From Patagioenas fasciata (Eukaryota; Chordata; Aves; Columbiformes; Columbidae): DNA of 64,000 nucleotides. The stretch is taken from NCBI RefSeq assembly GCF_037038585.1, contig NC_092521.1, forward strand, positions 105,602,398 to 105,666,397, read 5' to 3'. Position numbers and translations under genes: made by a program. Below the pieces are notes generated by a model. It had not been told where the DNA came from. It saw only the letters and a list, made by a program, of their open reading frames with translations, and did no database searches. Shown here in pieces: positions 1 to 10,070 of the stretch. The first letter of the stretch is position 1. Each line of letters starts with the position of its first letter.

Positions 1-3000
1 CCCTAACCCTAAGCCTAAACCTAATCCTAACAATTATCCAAACCCTAACCCTAATTACCATACCTCTAATAACCCTAACTCTAACCCTAACCCTAACGCT
101 AACCCTAACCCTAACCCTAACCCTTACTGTAATGACAACCACCCCAATGACGCTAACCCTAACACTAACGGTAACTCTATGCCCTAAACGTAACCCTATA
201 CCTAACCCTACACCCTAACCCTAACCCTATTCCTAACCCTAACCCTGACCCTAACCCTAACCCTAACCCTAACCCTTGCCCAACCCCATCCCAAAACCTA
301 ACTCTAACCCTAACCTTAACCCTAACACTGATGACCTAGCCCTAATGACAATAACCCCTAAACCTAACCCTGACCCTAACCCCTAACCCTAACCCTAGCC
401 CTAACCCTATCCCTAACTCTAACCCTAAATCTTAACCCTAACTGTAACATTAACCCTAACCCTAGAACCTAACCCTAAGCCCAATTAGCCAAACCCTAAC
501 CCTAATAATCCTAACCCTATCCCTACAATCAAAATCTAATAACCCTAACCCTGACCCTAATAACCCTAACTCTAATAACCCTAACCCTACACCTAACCCT
601 AACAATGACACTAATAACCCTAACTCTAATAACCCTAAACCTAAACCTAACCCTAACCCTAATAACCCTAACTCTAATAGGCCTAACACTAACCCTAAAT
701 CCTAACCCTAACCATAGCCCTAAACCCGAAATCTAACTGTAATCCTAAACCTAACCGTAACCCTAACCTGAACCCTAACCCTAACCGTAGCCCTAACCCT
801 AACCCTATCCCTAACCCTAACCCTAAGCTTAACTCTAACTCTAACCTGAACCCTAACTCTAATCCTTGACCAACCCTATCCCAAAATCTAACTCTAACCC
901 TAATGACCCAAGCCCTAATGACCCTAACCCCTGACTCTAACCCTAACCCTAACCATAACCCTAACCATAAGCCTAACTCCAACCCTAAATCTAACCCTTG
1001 CCCAACCCTATCCCAAAACCTTACTCTAACCCTAACATTAACCCAAACCCTAACGACCCTAACCCTAATGATCCTAACCCCTAACCCTACCCCTAAGACT
1101 AAAGCTAACTCTAACCCCTAACGCGAACCCTAACCTATCCCTAACACTAACCCTAACCTTTAACCCTAACCGTAACATTAACACTAACCCTAGAACCTAA
1201 CCCCAATAACACTAATCCTAACCCTAATAATCCTAACCCTACACCCAAAACCTAATAACACTAACCCTAACCCTAATAACCCTAACACTAAAAGGCCTAA
1301 CACTAATCCTAAACCCTCACCCTAATCCTAAACTGTAACCCGAACTCTAGAGCCTAACCCTAGACCCTAACCTTAAACCTAACCCTAGGCCCTAAGACTA
1401 CCTCTAACACTAATCCTAAACGTAACTCTAACTGTAACATTAACGCTAACCCTAGAACCTAAGCCTAACCCCAATAACCCTAACCATTACCCTAATAACC
1501 CTAACCCTAACCCAAAACCTAATAACCCTAACCTTAACCCTAACCCTAATACCCTAACTCTAATAAAACCTAACCCTAAACCTATTCCTAACCCTAATAA
1601 CCCTAACTCTAATAGGCCTAAGCTAACCCTAAGCCTAACCCTAAACCCTGACCCTAACGCTAACCCTAACCCTAACCCTAACCCTAACCCTAACACTAAG
1701 CCTAACCCTAACCTTAACCCTAACTCTAACCCTAACCCTAACCCTAACTCTAACCTTAACCCTAAACTGAAATCTAACTGTAACCCTAACCCTAAACATA
1801 ACCATAACCTGAACCTTAACCCCATCCCTAACCCTAACCCTAAACCTAACCCTACTCCTAACCCTAACCCTAATCGTAACCCTAACCCTAGGGCCTAACA
1901 ATTACCCTAATCGTAACCCTAACCCTAACCATTACCCTAAGTCTAACCCTAATTTCCATAACACTAATGACCCCAAACGTAACCCTAAGCTCTAACCCTA
2001 ATGCTAACCCTATCCCCAACCCTAAACTTAAGCCCTGACCCTAACCGTAACCCTAACCCTAACCGTAACCATAACACTAACCCTAAAGATAATCCTAACC
2101 CTAAACCCTAAACCTAACCATAAATTCTAAACCTAACCCTAACCCTAACCCTAACCCTAACCCTAACCCTAACCCTAACCCTAACCCAAACAATAAATCT
2201 TAACCTAACCCCAACCCTAACCCCAACCCTAACCCCAACCCTAACCCTAATCCTAGCCCTTGCCCAACCCCATCCCAAAACCTAACTCTAACCCTAACCT
2301 TAACCCTAACACTAATGACCCTAGCCCTAATGACCTTAACCCCTAATCCTGACCCTAATCCCTAACCCTAACCCTAGCCCTAACCCTATCCCTAACTCTA
2401 ACCCTAAACCTTAACCCTAACTGTAACATTAATGCTAACCCTAGAACCTAAGCCTAACCCCAGTAACCCTAACCCTAACACTAATAATCCTAACCCTAAC
2501 CCTAACCCAAAACCTAATCACCCTAACCCTGACCCTAATAACCATAACTCTAATAACCCTAATCCTAAACCTACCGCTAACCCTAATAACCGTAACTCTG
2601 ATAGGCCTAACCCTAACTCTAACCCTAACCCTAAACCCTAAACCTAACCCTAACCCTGACCCTAACCCTAACCCTAAACCTAGACCCGAAATATAACTGT
2701 AACCCTAAACCAAACCGTAACCCTAACCTGAACCCTAACCCTAACCGCAAACCTAACGCTAACCGTAAACCTAACCCTAACCCCAACCCTAACCCTAGCC
2801 CCTAACCCTTACCCTAATCGTACCCCTAAACTAACTATTACCCTAACCCTAACCCTAATTTCCATAACACTAGTGACCCCAGCTGTAAGTCTCAGCTCTA
2901 ACCCTAACCCTAACCCTAACCCTAAACGTAAACCTAACCCTAACCGTAACCATAAGACTAACGCTAAACATAATCGTAACCCTAAACCCTAAACCTAACC

Positions 3001-3180
3001 ATAAATTCTAAACCTGACCCTAAACATAACCCTAACCCTAACCCTAACCCTAACCCTAACCCTAACCCTAACCCTAACCCTAACCCTAACTCTAACCACT
3101 AAACCTAAGCCTTACCTTAACCCTAAAACCCTAAACCTAACCCTAACCCTAACCCTAAACCCTAAACCTTAAACCTAACT

Positions 3181-3738
3181 GTAACCCTAACACTAACCGT
3201 ACCCAAACACTAGCCCTAACCCTATCCCTAACTCTAACCGTAACCCCAATAACCCTAGTCCTAACACTGATAACCCTAACTCTAATAAACCTAACCCTAA
3301 CCCTAACCCTAACCCTAAACCTACCCAAAATCTAACTGTAACCCTAAACCTAACCGTAACCCTAACCCCAACCTTAACCCTAACCCTAACCCTAACCCTA
3401 ACCCTAACCCTAACCCTAACCCTAACCCTAACCCTAAACCCTAAACCTTAAACCTAACTGTAACCCTAACACTAACCGTACCCAAACACTAGCCCTAACC
3501 CTATCCCTAACTCTAACCGTAACCCCAATAACCCTAGTCCTAACACTGATAACCCTAACTCTAATAAACCTAACCCTAACCCTAACCCTAACCCTAAACC
3601 TACCCAAAATCTAACTGTAACCCTAAACCTAACCGTAACCCTAACCCCAACCTTAACCCTAACCCTAACCCTAACCCTAACCCTAACCCTAACCCTAACC
3701 CTAATCTTAACCCTTACTCAACCTTAACCATAACCCTA
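3181..3738. repeat. 279-bp tandem duplication inside the telomere-type array
   Basis: A distinctive variant string containing ACTAACCGTACCCAAACAC starts near 3185 and recurs near 3464. The following variants (GTAACCCCAATAACCC, CCTAGTCCTAACACTGAT, CTACCCAAAATCTAAC) come in the same order. The offset is 279 bp and the two copies look nearly identical, which implies a recent segmental duplication. Confidence 0.8.
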
Positions 3739-4330
3739 ACCCGAACCATAACCCTAATCCTAACCCTAACCCTAATCCTAACCCAAACCCTAACACTTAC
3801 CCTAATGACAACCACCCTAATGACCCTAACCCTAACCCCGAAATCTAAATGTAACCCTAACCCTAACCGTAACCCTAACCTGAACCCTAACATCACCCCT
3901 AATCCTAACCCTAACCCTAACTCTAACCCTAACCCAAACCGAATCCAAACCTAATCCTAACCCTAACCCTAACCCTAATCTTAACCCTTACTCAACCTTA
4001 ACCATAACCCTAACCCGAACCATAACCCTAATCCTAACCCTAACCCTAATCCTAACCCAAACCCTAACACTTACCCTAATGACAACCACCCTAATGACCC
4101 TAACCCTAACCCTAACCCTAAACCCGAAATCTAAATGTAACCCTAACCCTAACCGTAACCCTAACCTGAACCCTAACATCACCCCTAATCCTAACCCTAT
4201 ACCCTAACTCTAACCCTAACCCAAACCGAACCCAAACCTAATCCTAACCCTAACCCTATCCCTAAACCCGAAATCTAAATGTAACCCTAACCCTAACCGT
4301 AACCCTAACCTGAACCCTAACATCACCCCT
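3713..4330. repeat. 274-bp tandem duplication plus a partial third copy
   Basis: The string CTTACTCAACCTTAACC occurs at about 3713 and 3987. CCCGAAATCTAAATG occurs at about 3836, 4124 and 4265. The first offset is 274 bp; the third copy is partial. It lies directly before the orientation switch at 4387. Confidence 0.78.
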
Positions 4331-4386
4331 AATCCTAACCCTAACCCTAACCCTAACCCTAACCCTAACCCTAACCCTAACCCTAA

Positions 4387-5223
4387 CCCTAACCCTAGGC
4401 CCTAGTGTTAGGGTTAGGGTTAGGATTAGAGCTAAGGTAAGGGCCTAGGGTTAGGGTTAAGATTAGGGTCTTGGGATAGGCTCTAGGGTTACGGTTAGGG
4501 TTAGGTTGAGGTTTAGGGTTAGGGTTAGGGTTAGTTTTTAGGGTTACAGGAAGGGTTAGGGTTAGGGTTATGATTAGACTCTAGGGTTAGGGTAAGGGTT
4601 AGAGTTACAGTTACGGTTAGGTTGAGGTTTAGGGTTAGGGTTAGGGTTAGTTTTTAGGGTTACAGGAAGGGTTAGGGTTAGGGTTATGATTAGACTCTAG
4701 GGTTAGGGTAAGGGTTAGGGTTAGGGTTAGGGTTAGGGTTAGAGTTAGGGTTAGGGTTAGGGTTAGGGTTAGTGTTAGGGTTAGGGTTCTAGTTAGGATC
4801 ACTAGGGTTATGATCATGAGGATTAGGGTTAGAGTTAGGGTCATTAGGTTAAGGTTTAGGGTCATTAGAGTTAGGGTTAGGGTTAGGGGTTAAGATTTAA
4901 GATTAGGGTTAGGGTAATTAGGGTTATGGTCATTAGGCATGGGGTTAGGGTTAGAGTTCGGGTAAGGTTTAGGGTTTAGGGTTTAGGGTTAGGTTTAGGG
5001 TTAGGGTTAGGATTAGGTTTAGTGTTTAGGGTTAGGTTTAGGGTTAGGGTTATTTTTAGGAATATGGTTAGACTTTAGGGTTAGGGTTAGGGTTAGGGTT
5101 AGGGTTAGGGTTAGGGTTAGGGTAGGGTTAGGTTTAGGATTAGGGTTAGGGTTAAGACCTAGAGATAGGGTTAAGGTTCAGGTCTAGGGTTAGGCTTTAG
5201 GCTAGGGTTAGGGTTAGGTTTAA
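4387..5223. repeat. Degenerate telomere-type array, TTAGGG orientation
   Basis: The strand orientation flips at the junction CCCTAGGCCCTAGTGTTAGG, and the segment then consists of TTAGGG variants up to the edge of the provirus. A block containing TTAGTTTTTAGGGTTACAGG and GATTAGACTCTAGGG is repeated at about 4530 and 4647. A near-perfect (TTAGGG) run lies at about 5080-5132. Confidence 0.92.
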
Positions 5224-5551
5224 TGTTGCTTTTTCCATGTGAACCACGGAACCTGACACACCAATATGATGTTCACAGAGTTCACTTTATTGTCGGACCG
5301 GGCTAACTTTATAGCGAAGCTGCCGTGTCCACGCGCCTTACAACAATGTGATTGGTTGTAACTTGTGTTATACAATAACATGATAGGCTGCATGTACTGT
5401 CCACGCGCTCTGCACACATGTGTCCGGCAATTGCTCACTCATTATTACCTTCTAATGGTGCTCCTTTAGTTTCTTTTGTCTCTGATTTCACCTCTCAGCC
5501 AGGTTGGCGACAACCCCATCCCCCTGGGGCGGGGGGGGCTCTACCACTACA
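5224..5551 (-). repeat. 3' LTR of the provirus
   Basis: On the minus strand it begins TGTAGTGG and ends GCAACA. It aligns end to end with the LTR at 9137-9465, with about 22 differences by eye over 328 bases. A TATA-like GCTATAAAG and an AATAAAG signal are both preserved. Confidence 0.95.
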
Positions 5552-5568
5552 TCTCCCCCTCTTTTATT
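5552..5568 (-). promoter_or_regulatory. Polypurine tract
   Basis: The minus strand reads AAAAGAGGGGGAGA immediately before the 3' LTR. This is the expected place and composition for the plus-strand DNA primer of a retrovirus. Confidence 0.85.
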
Positions 5569-5905
5569 TAATATTAACAATACACCGTATCATGCTTTAA
5601 AGACAGTGTGAAATACAGGGTAAGAACATTAAGGCTAACACAATTACAATTAACAAGAACAAACCTGTTTTCAATATTCCTTTTAACCAAACAAGGCATC
5701 CACCCAAAAAAACCCAGTATCTTCTGTTATTTTCTTGTTCTGCAAATCTATCTTTTTAACTTTAAAGTTCAAACAACACATACAATCAAACTCTTCATAA
5801 CTGTGAACATGTCCAATAACAAAAAATTAGTTGCTTCTCTGTTTTACAAAGTGGTATTCTCAACATTGGCTACATTCATTGCTTAAAGCGATAACATCTC
5901 TGAGG
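5569..5905 (-). other. Short 3' region of the provirus without recognisable env
   Basis: About 340 bp of AT-rich sequence separate the integrase end from the polypurine tract. An intact env would need well over 1 kb. I see no surface or transmembrane motifs, so env was either deleted or never present. The open frame on the plus strand here is antisense and not credible. Confidence 0.6.
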
Positions 5906-7022
5906 TTAAGGGTTGTCATCACTGCAATTGGTTTCTTCTCTGTTAGCTAAGCAAGGTCTCACCCACTTTGCTGGGATCCACAAATTTTTGTGGTTACCTG
6001 TAGAAACACAAGCATATCCCCTTCCCCAGGTTATTAGTGACATAGGACCTTCCCATTGTTGTGTTGTCGGATTAAACACAGTAACCTTAGGCACATTTTC
6101 AGAAAAATCTTTGACATTTTTGATATGATGCATAACAACTGGTTCCATTTCAGTTTCACTTTTAGGATTAAGTCAGTTCAGCACATACAGTGCCTTCATC
6201 AATACCTCTTCTGGGCTCACACCAATTCCCCCTTGTTTGTTCAAAACAGATAAAAGATTTTTTAATGTGCGGTGTGCACGCTCAATAATTGCTTGGCCAG
6301 TAGAATTATAAGGGATTCCAAACAGGTGTTGTACTTTCCGCTGTGCGAGGAAGGTTGCAAGTCTGTCAGAGAGGTATGCAGGACCATTATCTGTTTTGAT
6401 TTGTGTAGGGACACCCATGACAGCAAAAGCCTGTAATAAATGACGTTTTACTGCCTTTGCATTTGCTGAGGTCAAAACTGTAGCCCACAGCAGTCCTGAA
6501 CAGGTATCTATGGAGACATGAATGTACTTTTGTCAGTCAAATGGTGGAAATTCAGTAATATCAGTTTGCCATAACTGACCTGGCTGCAAGCCCTGAGGAT
6601 TTACTCCCTTTTCTTGGAGAGGCACTATGCGGGCACAATCAGGACAAGCTGCAATAATGGCTCGAGTTTGTTGCTTTGTAATTGTAAACTGCTTTTGGAG
6701 TGCTGCTGAGGATTGATGAAAGAATTCGTGAGCTTGTCTGGCTTGTTCAAAAGGGGATATATCTGTTACAGCCACAAGTTTGTCTATAATGCTGTTTCCT
6801 TCTACTAAACCACCTGGTATGTTAGTATGGCTTTTTATATGAATGATAAATACTGGTGCTGTCCTATAATCTAATACGTTCCACAAATCTAACAATGCTT
6901 CAAACAATAAGGAATTGGAAACTCGCTGCAAAAGCACTCTATGTATTCTTTGTACAATTCCCACAATATAAAGAGAATCTGCTACCAGATTAACTGGAGA
7001 GTTATGCCATTTTTGTAATGCT
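5906..7022 (-). pseudogene. pol remnant: RNase H end plus integrase
   Basis: One minus-strand frame runs from the last third of RNase H (around HIKSHTNIPG) into integrase. The integrase shows an HX3H...CX2C zinc-binding domain (AHEFFH; CPDC, about 6650). All three catalytic acidic positions are present: Asp in WQTDITEFP (about 6570), Asp in IKTDNGPAY (about 6390) and Glu in AIIERAHRTLK (about 6280). The C-terminal domain shows TWGRGYACVS and WIPAKWV (about 6020). At least one in-frame TGA, around 6530 between the first Asp and the rest of the core, interrupts it, and a second break separates the C-terminal part. Integrase would normally join viral DNA to the chromosome; this copy is not expected to be translated whole. 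The upstream pol domains are absent. Confidence 0.92.
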
Positions 7023-9001
7023 GCTAAGCATATTGAGGGCAGTTTCTTTTAATACGTCCTGTCTGTCCGCAAGTAAAACATGGTAGACCACAAGAAGAAG
7101 GGCTTCGGCCTTTCATTGCAGGCTTAAGTGCTGCAGCCAAGGCTACAGTGTGGGCTTGAGCATGTATTTTTGCTTTTTCTACCTCCTGTTGCATAATTGG
7201 TACCCGTGTGCAAGCTTCCACCATCTCTGCTAAAGAAGTAGTTTTTCCCAAACTGGCTAATATCTGTTGGCATTGGGTGTTTGCATTCATCATAACCAAA
7301 TCTTTCCCCACAGCAGCTTTTGCCTCTGAAGTCAAGTTAGGAGAGGCATCTATAGCTTCTTTCAAATGATCTACAAACTTCATATATGGTTTCCCAGGAT
7401 CCTGCTTTATTGTAGAATAGGGTGGCACAGGGTTACATCTATTTGGCAATTCTTTCACTGCCGCCAGAGCAAGCCCTTGTGTTTGCTGCTAAATCCTTGG
7501 ATGAAGTGCTGTCTGAGTAGCACCATCCGCATACTGCCCACGACCCAGTAACTGGTCCATGCTAGCTAACCACAACGGATCATCAGCTGGTAAACGAACA
7601 TTTTCTAATACTGCCAATTCCACTTTTCCCTGCCGCTTGTCCAAGAACAGCAAATACCCCGTTGGAGGAAGCAATAACTCCATCAATGCCCTAATATCTG
7701 TTTGAGTTAGTACTTGCCCCTTGAAAATGAATTGATTAGCTGCATCACATGCTTATTATCCATACCATATTGCATAACTGCACTTTGCAATTGCTTAATC
7801 GTTTTCCAATCAAAGGGCGACCACTGCCTTTGTCCTCTATTATCTATGTGCACTGACATTGCTATAATACTACCAGGTAACATGATCCCTTCAATAGTTG
7901 CATCTCTGACTACCCCTTGCCAACGTTGCCCTGCATTATAAGAATGATCTTGAGGAATATCTCTGCCCTGATGCACAGGGGCAGCACCCAAATTATCATT
8001 ATTATCACTGCTATACAATTCCCTTGTGTTTCCTTGTGGATCAGTATGTCGACGCATATTTGCAAACCGATCTGCTAATCCAGTCTCCAGCCCTTTTCCA
8101 TATCGCGCTCTCAAATATTCATCTGCTTCTCTTACAGACCACATCCCATCTTCAACACATTGTCTAGCCCATTTTTGTATTCGCTGCCTTTTAATACGGA
8201 GCTCCTCGGGAGTGAGGTCTAATTCCACCCCCTCCCTTTCCTGTTTTCTCCATTTTTCACATTCCCTGCCAATTGCCTCCAGCCCATCTTTAATTGCATC
8301 TGACGCCTTTTTATATGCTATTAACCGTGAAGTTTTACTGTTACCGCCATCTAGTCGTTTCATAGCTTTTGGAACTTCTTGCATCTGGCTCTCCTGCTGT
8401 CTCAGTAAGTCCTTCAGGCTTTGCATGTGGCTCCCCTCCTGGAAGTCAGGGCGATTCTGCAATGCTCCGTCCTGGTGTTCCATCGGGTCCTTCAGCAAAG
8501 GCACGTCGGCTGGATTAACTTGTCCTGGCTTGTTGAAACTTGCTGGTTACTACCATTAATTGTCGGAGCCAGGCAATGGCTCAACGGGTGCAGAGGGAAT
8601 AATTTGCTCTCCGCCCCAGAACTCCAGATCTGATACGGGACATACCAGTCGTGTTGATTCTTCGGAGTTCTTGGAGGGGGGGCAGCTCGCGGCGGGCGGC
8701 TCTGAGGGGATGGCACACAGCTCCGGCTCCTCTGAAACTTCCTACATCAGCTGCCTGACCTCCCGCCAGGGTCCGGCGAGATCGCAAGCCTCGCAGCTCC
8801 CCCTTGTAACTGCCTCCCATAGTTCGGTCCCTATGTCCTCCCATGTACCGGGAGAAAAAAATTCGTCCATCGAACGAACACAGCCCTTACGCTGGGCAAA
8901 TAGTAAAAGACGTCTTTTTCCAAAATTCTTCCTGTTCTTGCAGCCAGCTGCAGAATACTTTTCACTATTATTTTTTCTTCCACAGATACCGTGTTTCCCA
9001 T
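7023..9001 (-). pseudogene. Broken gag
   Basis: The start codon is taken at 9001-8999 on the minus strand because it opens an MGNTVS N-terminus, a typical myristoylation signal of retroviral matrix. Further on come a proline-rich linker (around 8700, RPPRAAPPPRTP), a long basic/acidic helical stretch (8100-8450), and a capsid N-terminal domain beginning near WSPFDWKTIKQL (about 7800). The capsid C-terminal domain and one nucleocapsid zinc knuckle (about 7060-7100) follow. The frame changes several times (breaks near 8830, 8700-8500 and 7700), and a stop lies between 7489 and 7458. In the knuckle CFTCGQTGRIKRNC the usual zinc-binding His is Arg. The sequence then runs directly into RNase H. 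It is non-functional as read. Confidence 0.9.
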
Positions 9002-9118
9002 GCCACCTGCTTCCTCGTAGGCCTGTTTTCTGCTATGATTGAGCACCAGGCTAGTGTCGCCCCCAGGTGGCGTTCTCGCGTCTTCAGTTCCGGCGATCTT
9101 CCTTCGATACGAAGTATC
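9002..9118 (-). other. Proviral leader between PBS and gag
   Basis: About 117 bp of non-coding leader lie between the primer-binding site and the gag start. It is short for an alpharetrovirus leader. No further signal is recognised. Confidence 0.6.
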
Positions 9119-9136
9119 ACGTCGGGGTCACCAAAG
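9119..9136 (-). promoter_or_regulatory. Primer-binding site, tRNA-Trp type
   Basis: The minus strand directly after the 5' LTR (offset about 4 bases) contains TGGTGACCCCGACGTGAT. This is identical to the 18-base tRNA-Trp primer-binding site of avian sarcoma-leukosis viruses. Exact edges are good to within 2-3 bases. Confidence 0.9.
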
Positions 9137-9465
9137 TGTTGCTTTTTCCATGCGAGCCACGGAACCTGACACACCAATATGATGTTCACAGAGTTCACTT
9201 TATTGTCGGACCGGGCTAGCTTTATAGCGAAGCTGCTGTGTTCACGCGCCTTACTACAATGTGATTGGTTGTAACTTGTGTTGTAAAATAACATGATAGG
9301 CTGCATGTACTGTCCACGCGCTCTGCATGCATGTGTCTGGCGATTGCTCACTCATTATTACCTTCAAATGGTGTTCCTTTAGTTTCTTTTGTCTCTGGCT
9401 TCACCTCTCAGCCAGGCTGGTGACAACCCCATCCTTCTGGGGCGGGGCGGGGCTCTGCCACTACA
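9137..9465 (-). repeat. 5' LTR of the provirus
   Basis: On the minus strand it runs from TGTAGTGGCAG to GCAACA. The TATA-like element is at about 9221-9227 and the AATAAA signal at 9199-9204, only about 20 bp apart, so R would be very short. This matches the alpharetrovirus LTR plan. The element ATATTGGTGTG in the presumed R region resembles the equivalent ASLV segment. Confidence 0.93.
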
Positions 9466-10070
9466 GTTTAGGATTAGTGTTAAGGTTTAGGTTTAGGTTT
9501 ACGGTTAAGGGTTAGGGTTAGGTTTAGGTTTATGAGGGTAGGGTTAGGGTTAGGGTTGGGGTTAGGGTTAGGGTTTAAGGTTAGGGTTAGTGTCATTAGG
9601 GTTATAGTCATCCGGGATAGGGTTAGGCGTAGGGTAAGGTTTAGTGTTATGGTTAGACTTAGGTTTAGGATTTAGTGTTAGTGTTCGGTTTAGGTTTAGT
9701 GTTAGTGTTAGGGTTAGGGTTTGGGTTTATAGGGTTAGGGTGGTTAGTGTTAGTGTTAGGGTTGGGGTTTAGAGTAAGTGTTAGTGTTAGTGTAAGGGGT
9801 TAGGGTCATTAGGATTAGGGTCATTATTGTTAGGGTTAAGGTTAGAGTTAGGGTTAGGTTTAGGGTTAGGGATGTTTAAGGGTTACGTTTAGGGTTAGAG
9901 TTAGGGTTAGGGTTTAGGGTTAGGGTTTAAGGTTAGGGTTAGTGTCATTAGGGTTATGGTCATTAGGGATAGGGTTAGGGTCAGGGTTAGGGTAAGGTTT
10001 AGTGTTAGGGTTAGAGTTAGGCTTAGGTTTAGGGTTTATGCTTAGTGTTCCATCTAGGGTTAGGGTGAGA
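9466..10070. repeat. Degenerate telomere-type array, TTAGGG orientation
   Basis: This continues the block broken by the provirus, with TTAGGG, TTAGTG, TTTAGG and GTCATTAGGG variants. No gene is present. Confidence 0.92.

Larger units (their letters stand above)
1..4386. repeat. Degenerate telomere-type array, CCCTAA orientation
   Basis: Almost the whole segment is built of CCCTAA hexamers and single-base variants (CCGTAA, ACCTAA, CTCTAA, CCATAA). Short near-perfect runs occur around 2132-2182, 3018-3089, 3378-3435 and 4336-4395. The C-rich strand reads 5' to 3', as expected at the left end of a chromosome, but base 1 is already degenerate, so this is not shown to be the terminal cap. Recurrent non-hexamer motifs and tandem duplications (see findings) show higher-order structure. 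No gene is present; the open frames here translate to simple Leu/Gly/Arg/Val or Pro/Asn repeats. Confidence 0.93.
5224..9465 (-). mobile_element. Defective alpharetrovirus-like endogenous provirus
   Basis: This provirus lies on the minus strand and is flanked by two LTRs of about 328 bp. The flanks are GTTTAA (5218-5223) and GTTTAG (9466-9471), a 6-bp target-site duplication with one mismatch. Inside, in transcription order, are a tRNA-Trp type primer-binding site, a leader, a gag broken by frameshifts, the end of RNase H, integrase, and a polypurine tract. Protease, reverse transcriptase, most of RNase H and any recognisable env are missing. The Trp PBS, short LTR, and TATA box lying only about 20 bp before the poly(A) signal follow the alpharetrovirus plan. 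The capsid- and integrase-type sequences resemble betaretrovirus/ERVK more, so class assignment is mixed. It cannot be autonomous. Confidence 0.95.

Noticed and set aside
1-60. True terminal telomere cap at base 1
   Set aside because: The first 60 bases already contain several variant hexamers. A functional cap should be long and uniform, so the real end is probably missing or further left.
462-4865. Many open frames of 60-112 codons in the telomere-type blocks
   Set aside because: They translate to monotonous Leu/Gly, Arg/Val or Pro/Asn repeats forced by the hexamer and its variants. There is no start context or domain, and similar frames occur in every block.
5608-5886. Plus-strand open frame of 92 codons inside the provirus
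   Set aside because: It is antisense to the provirus and lies between integrase and the polypurine tract. There is no recognisable domain and it is not an env remnant.
8026-8559. Plus-strand open frame of 177 codons
   Set aside because: Antisense shadow of gag; the gag frame on the minus strand has clear matrix/capsid features.
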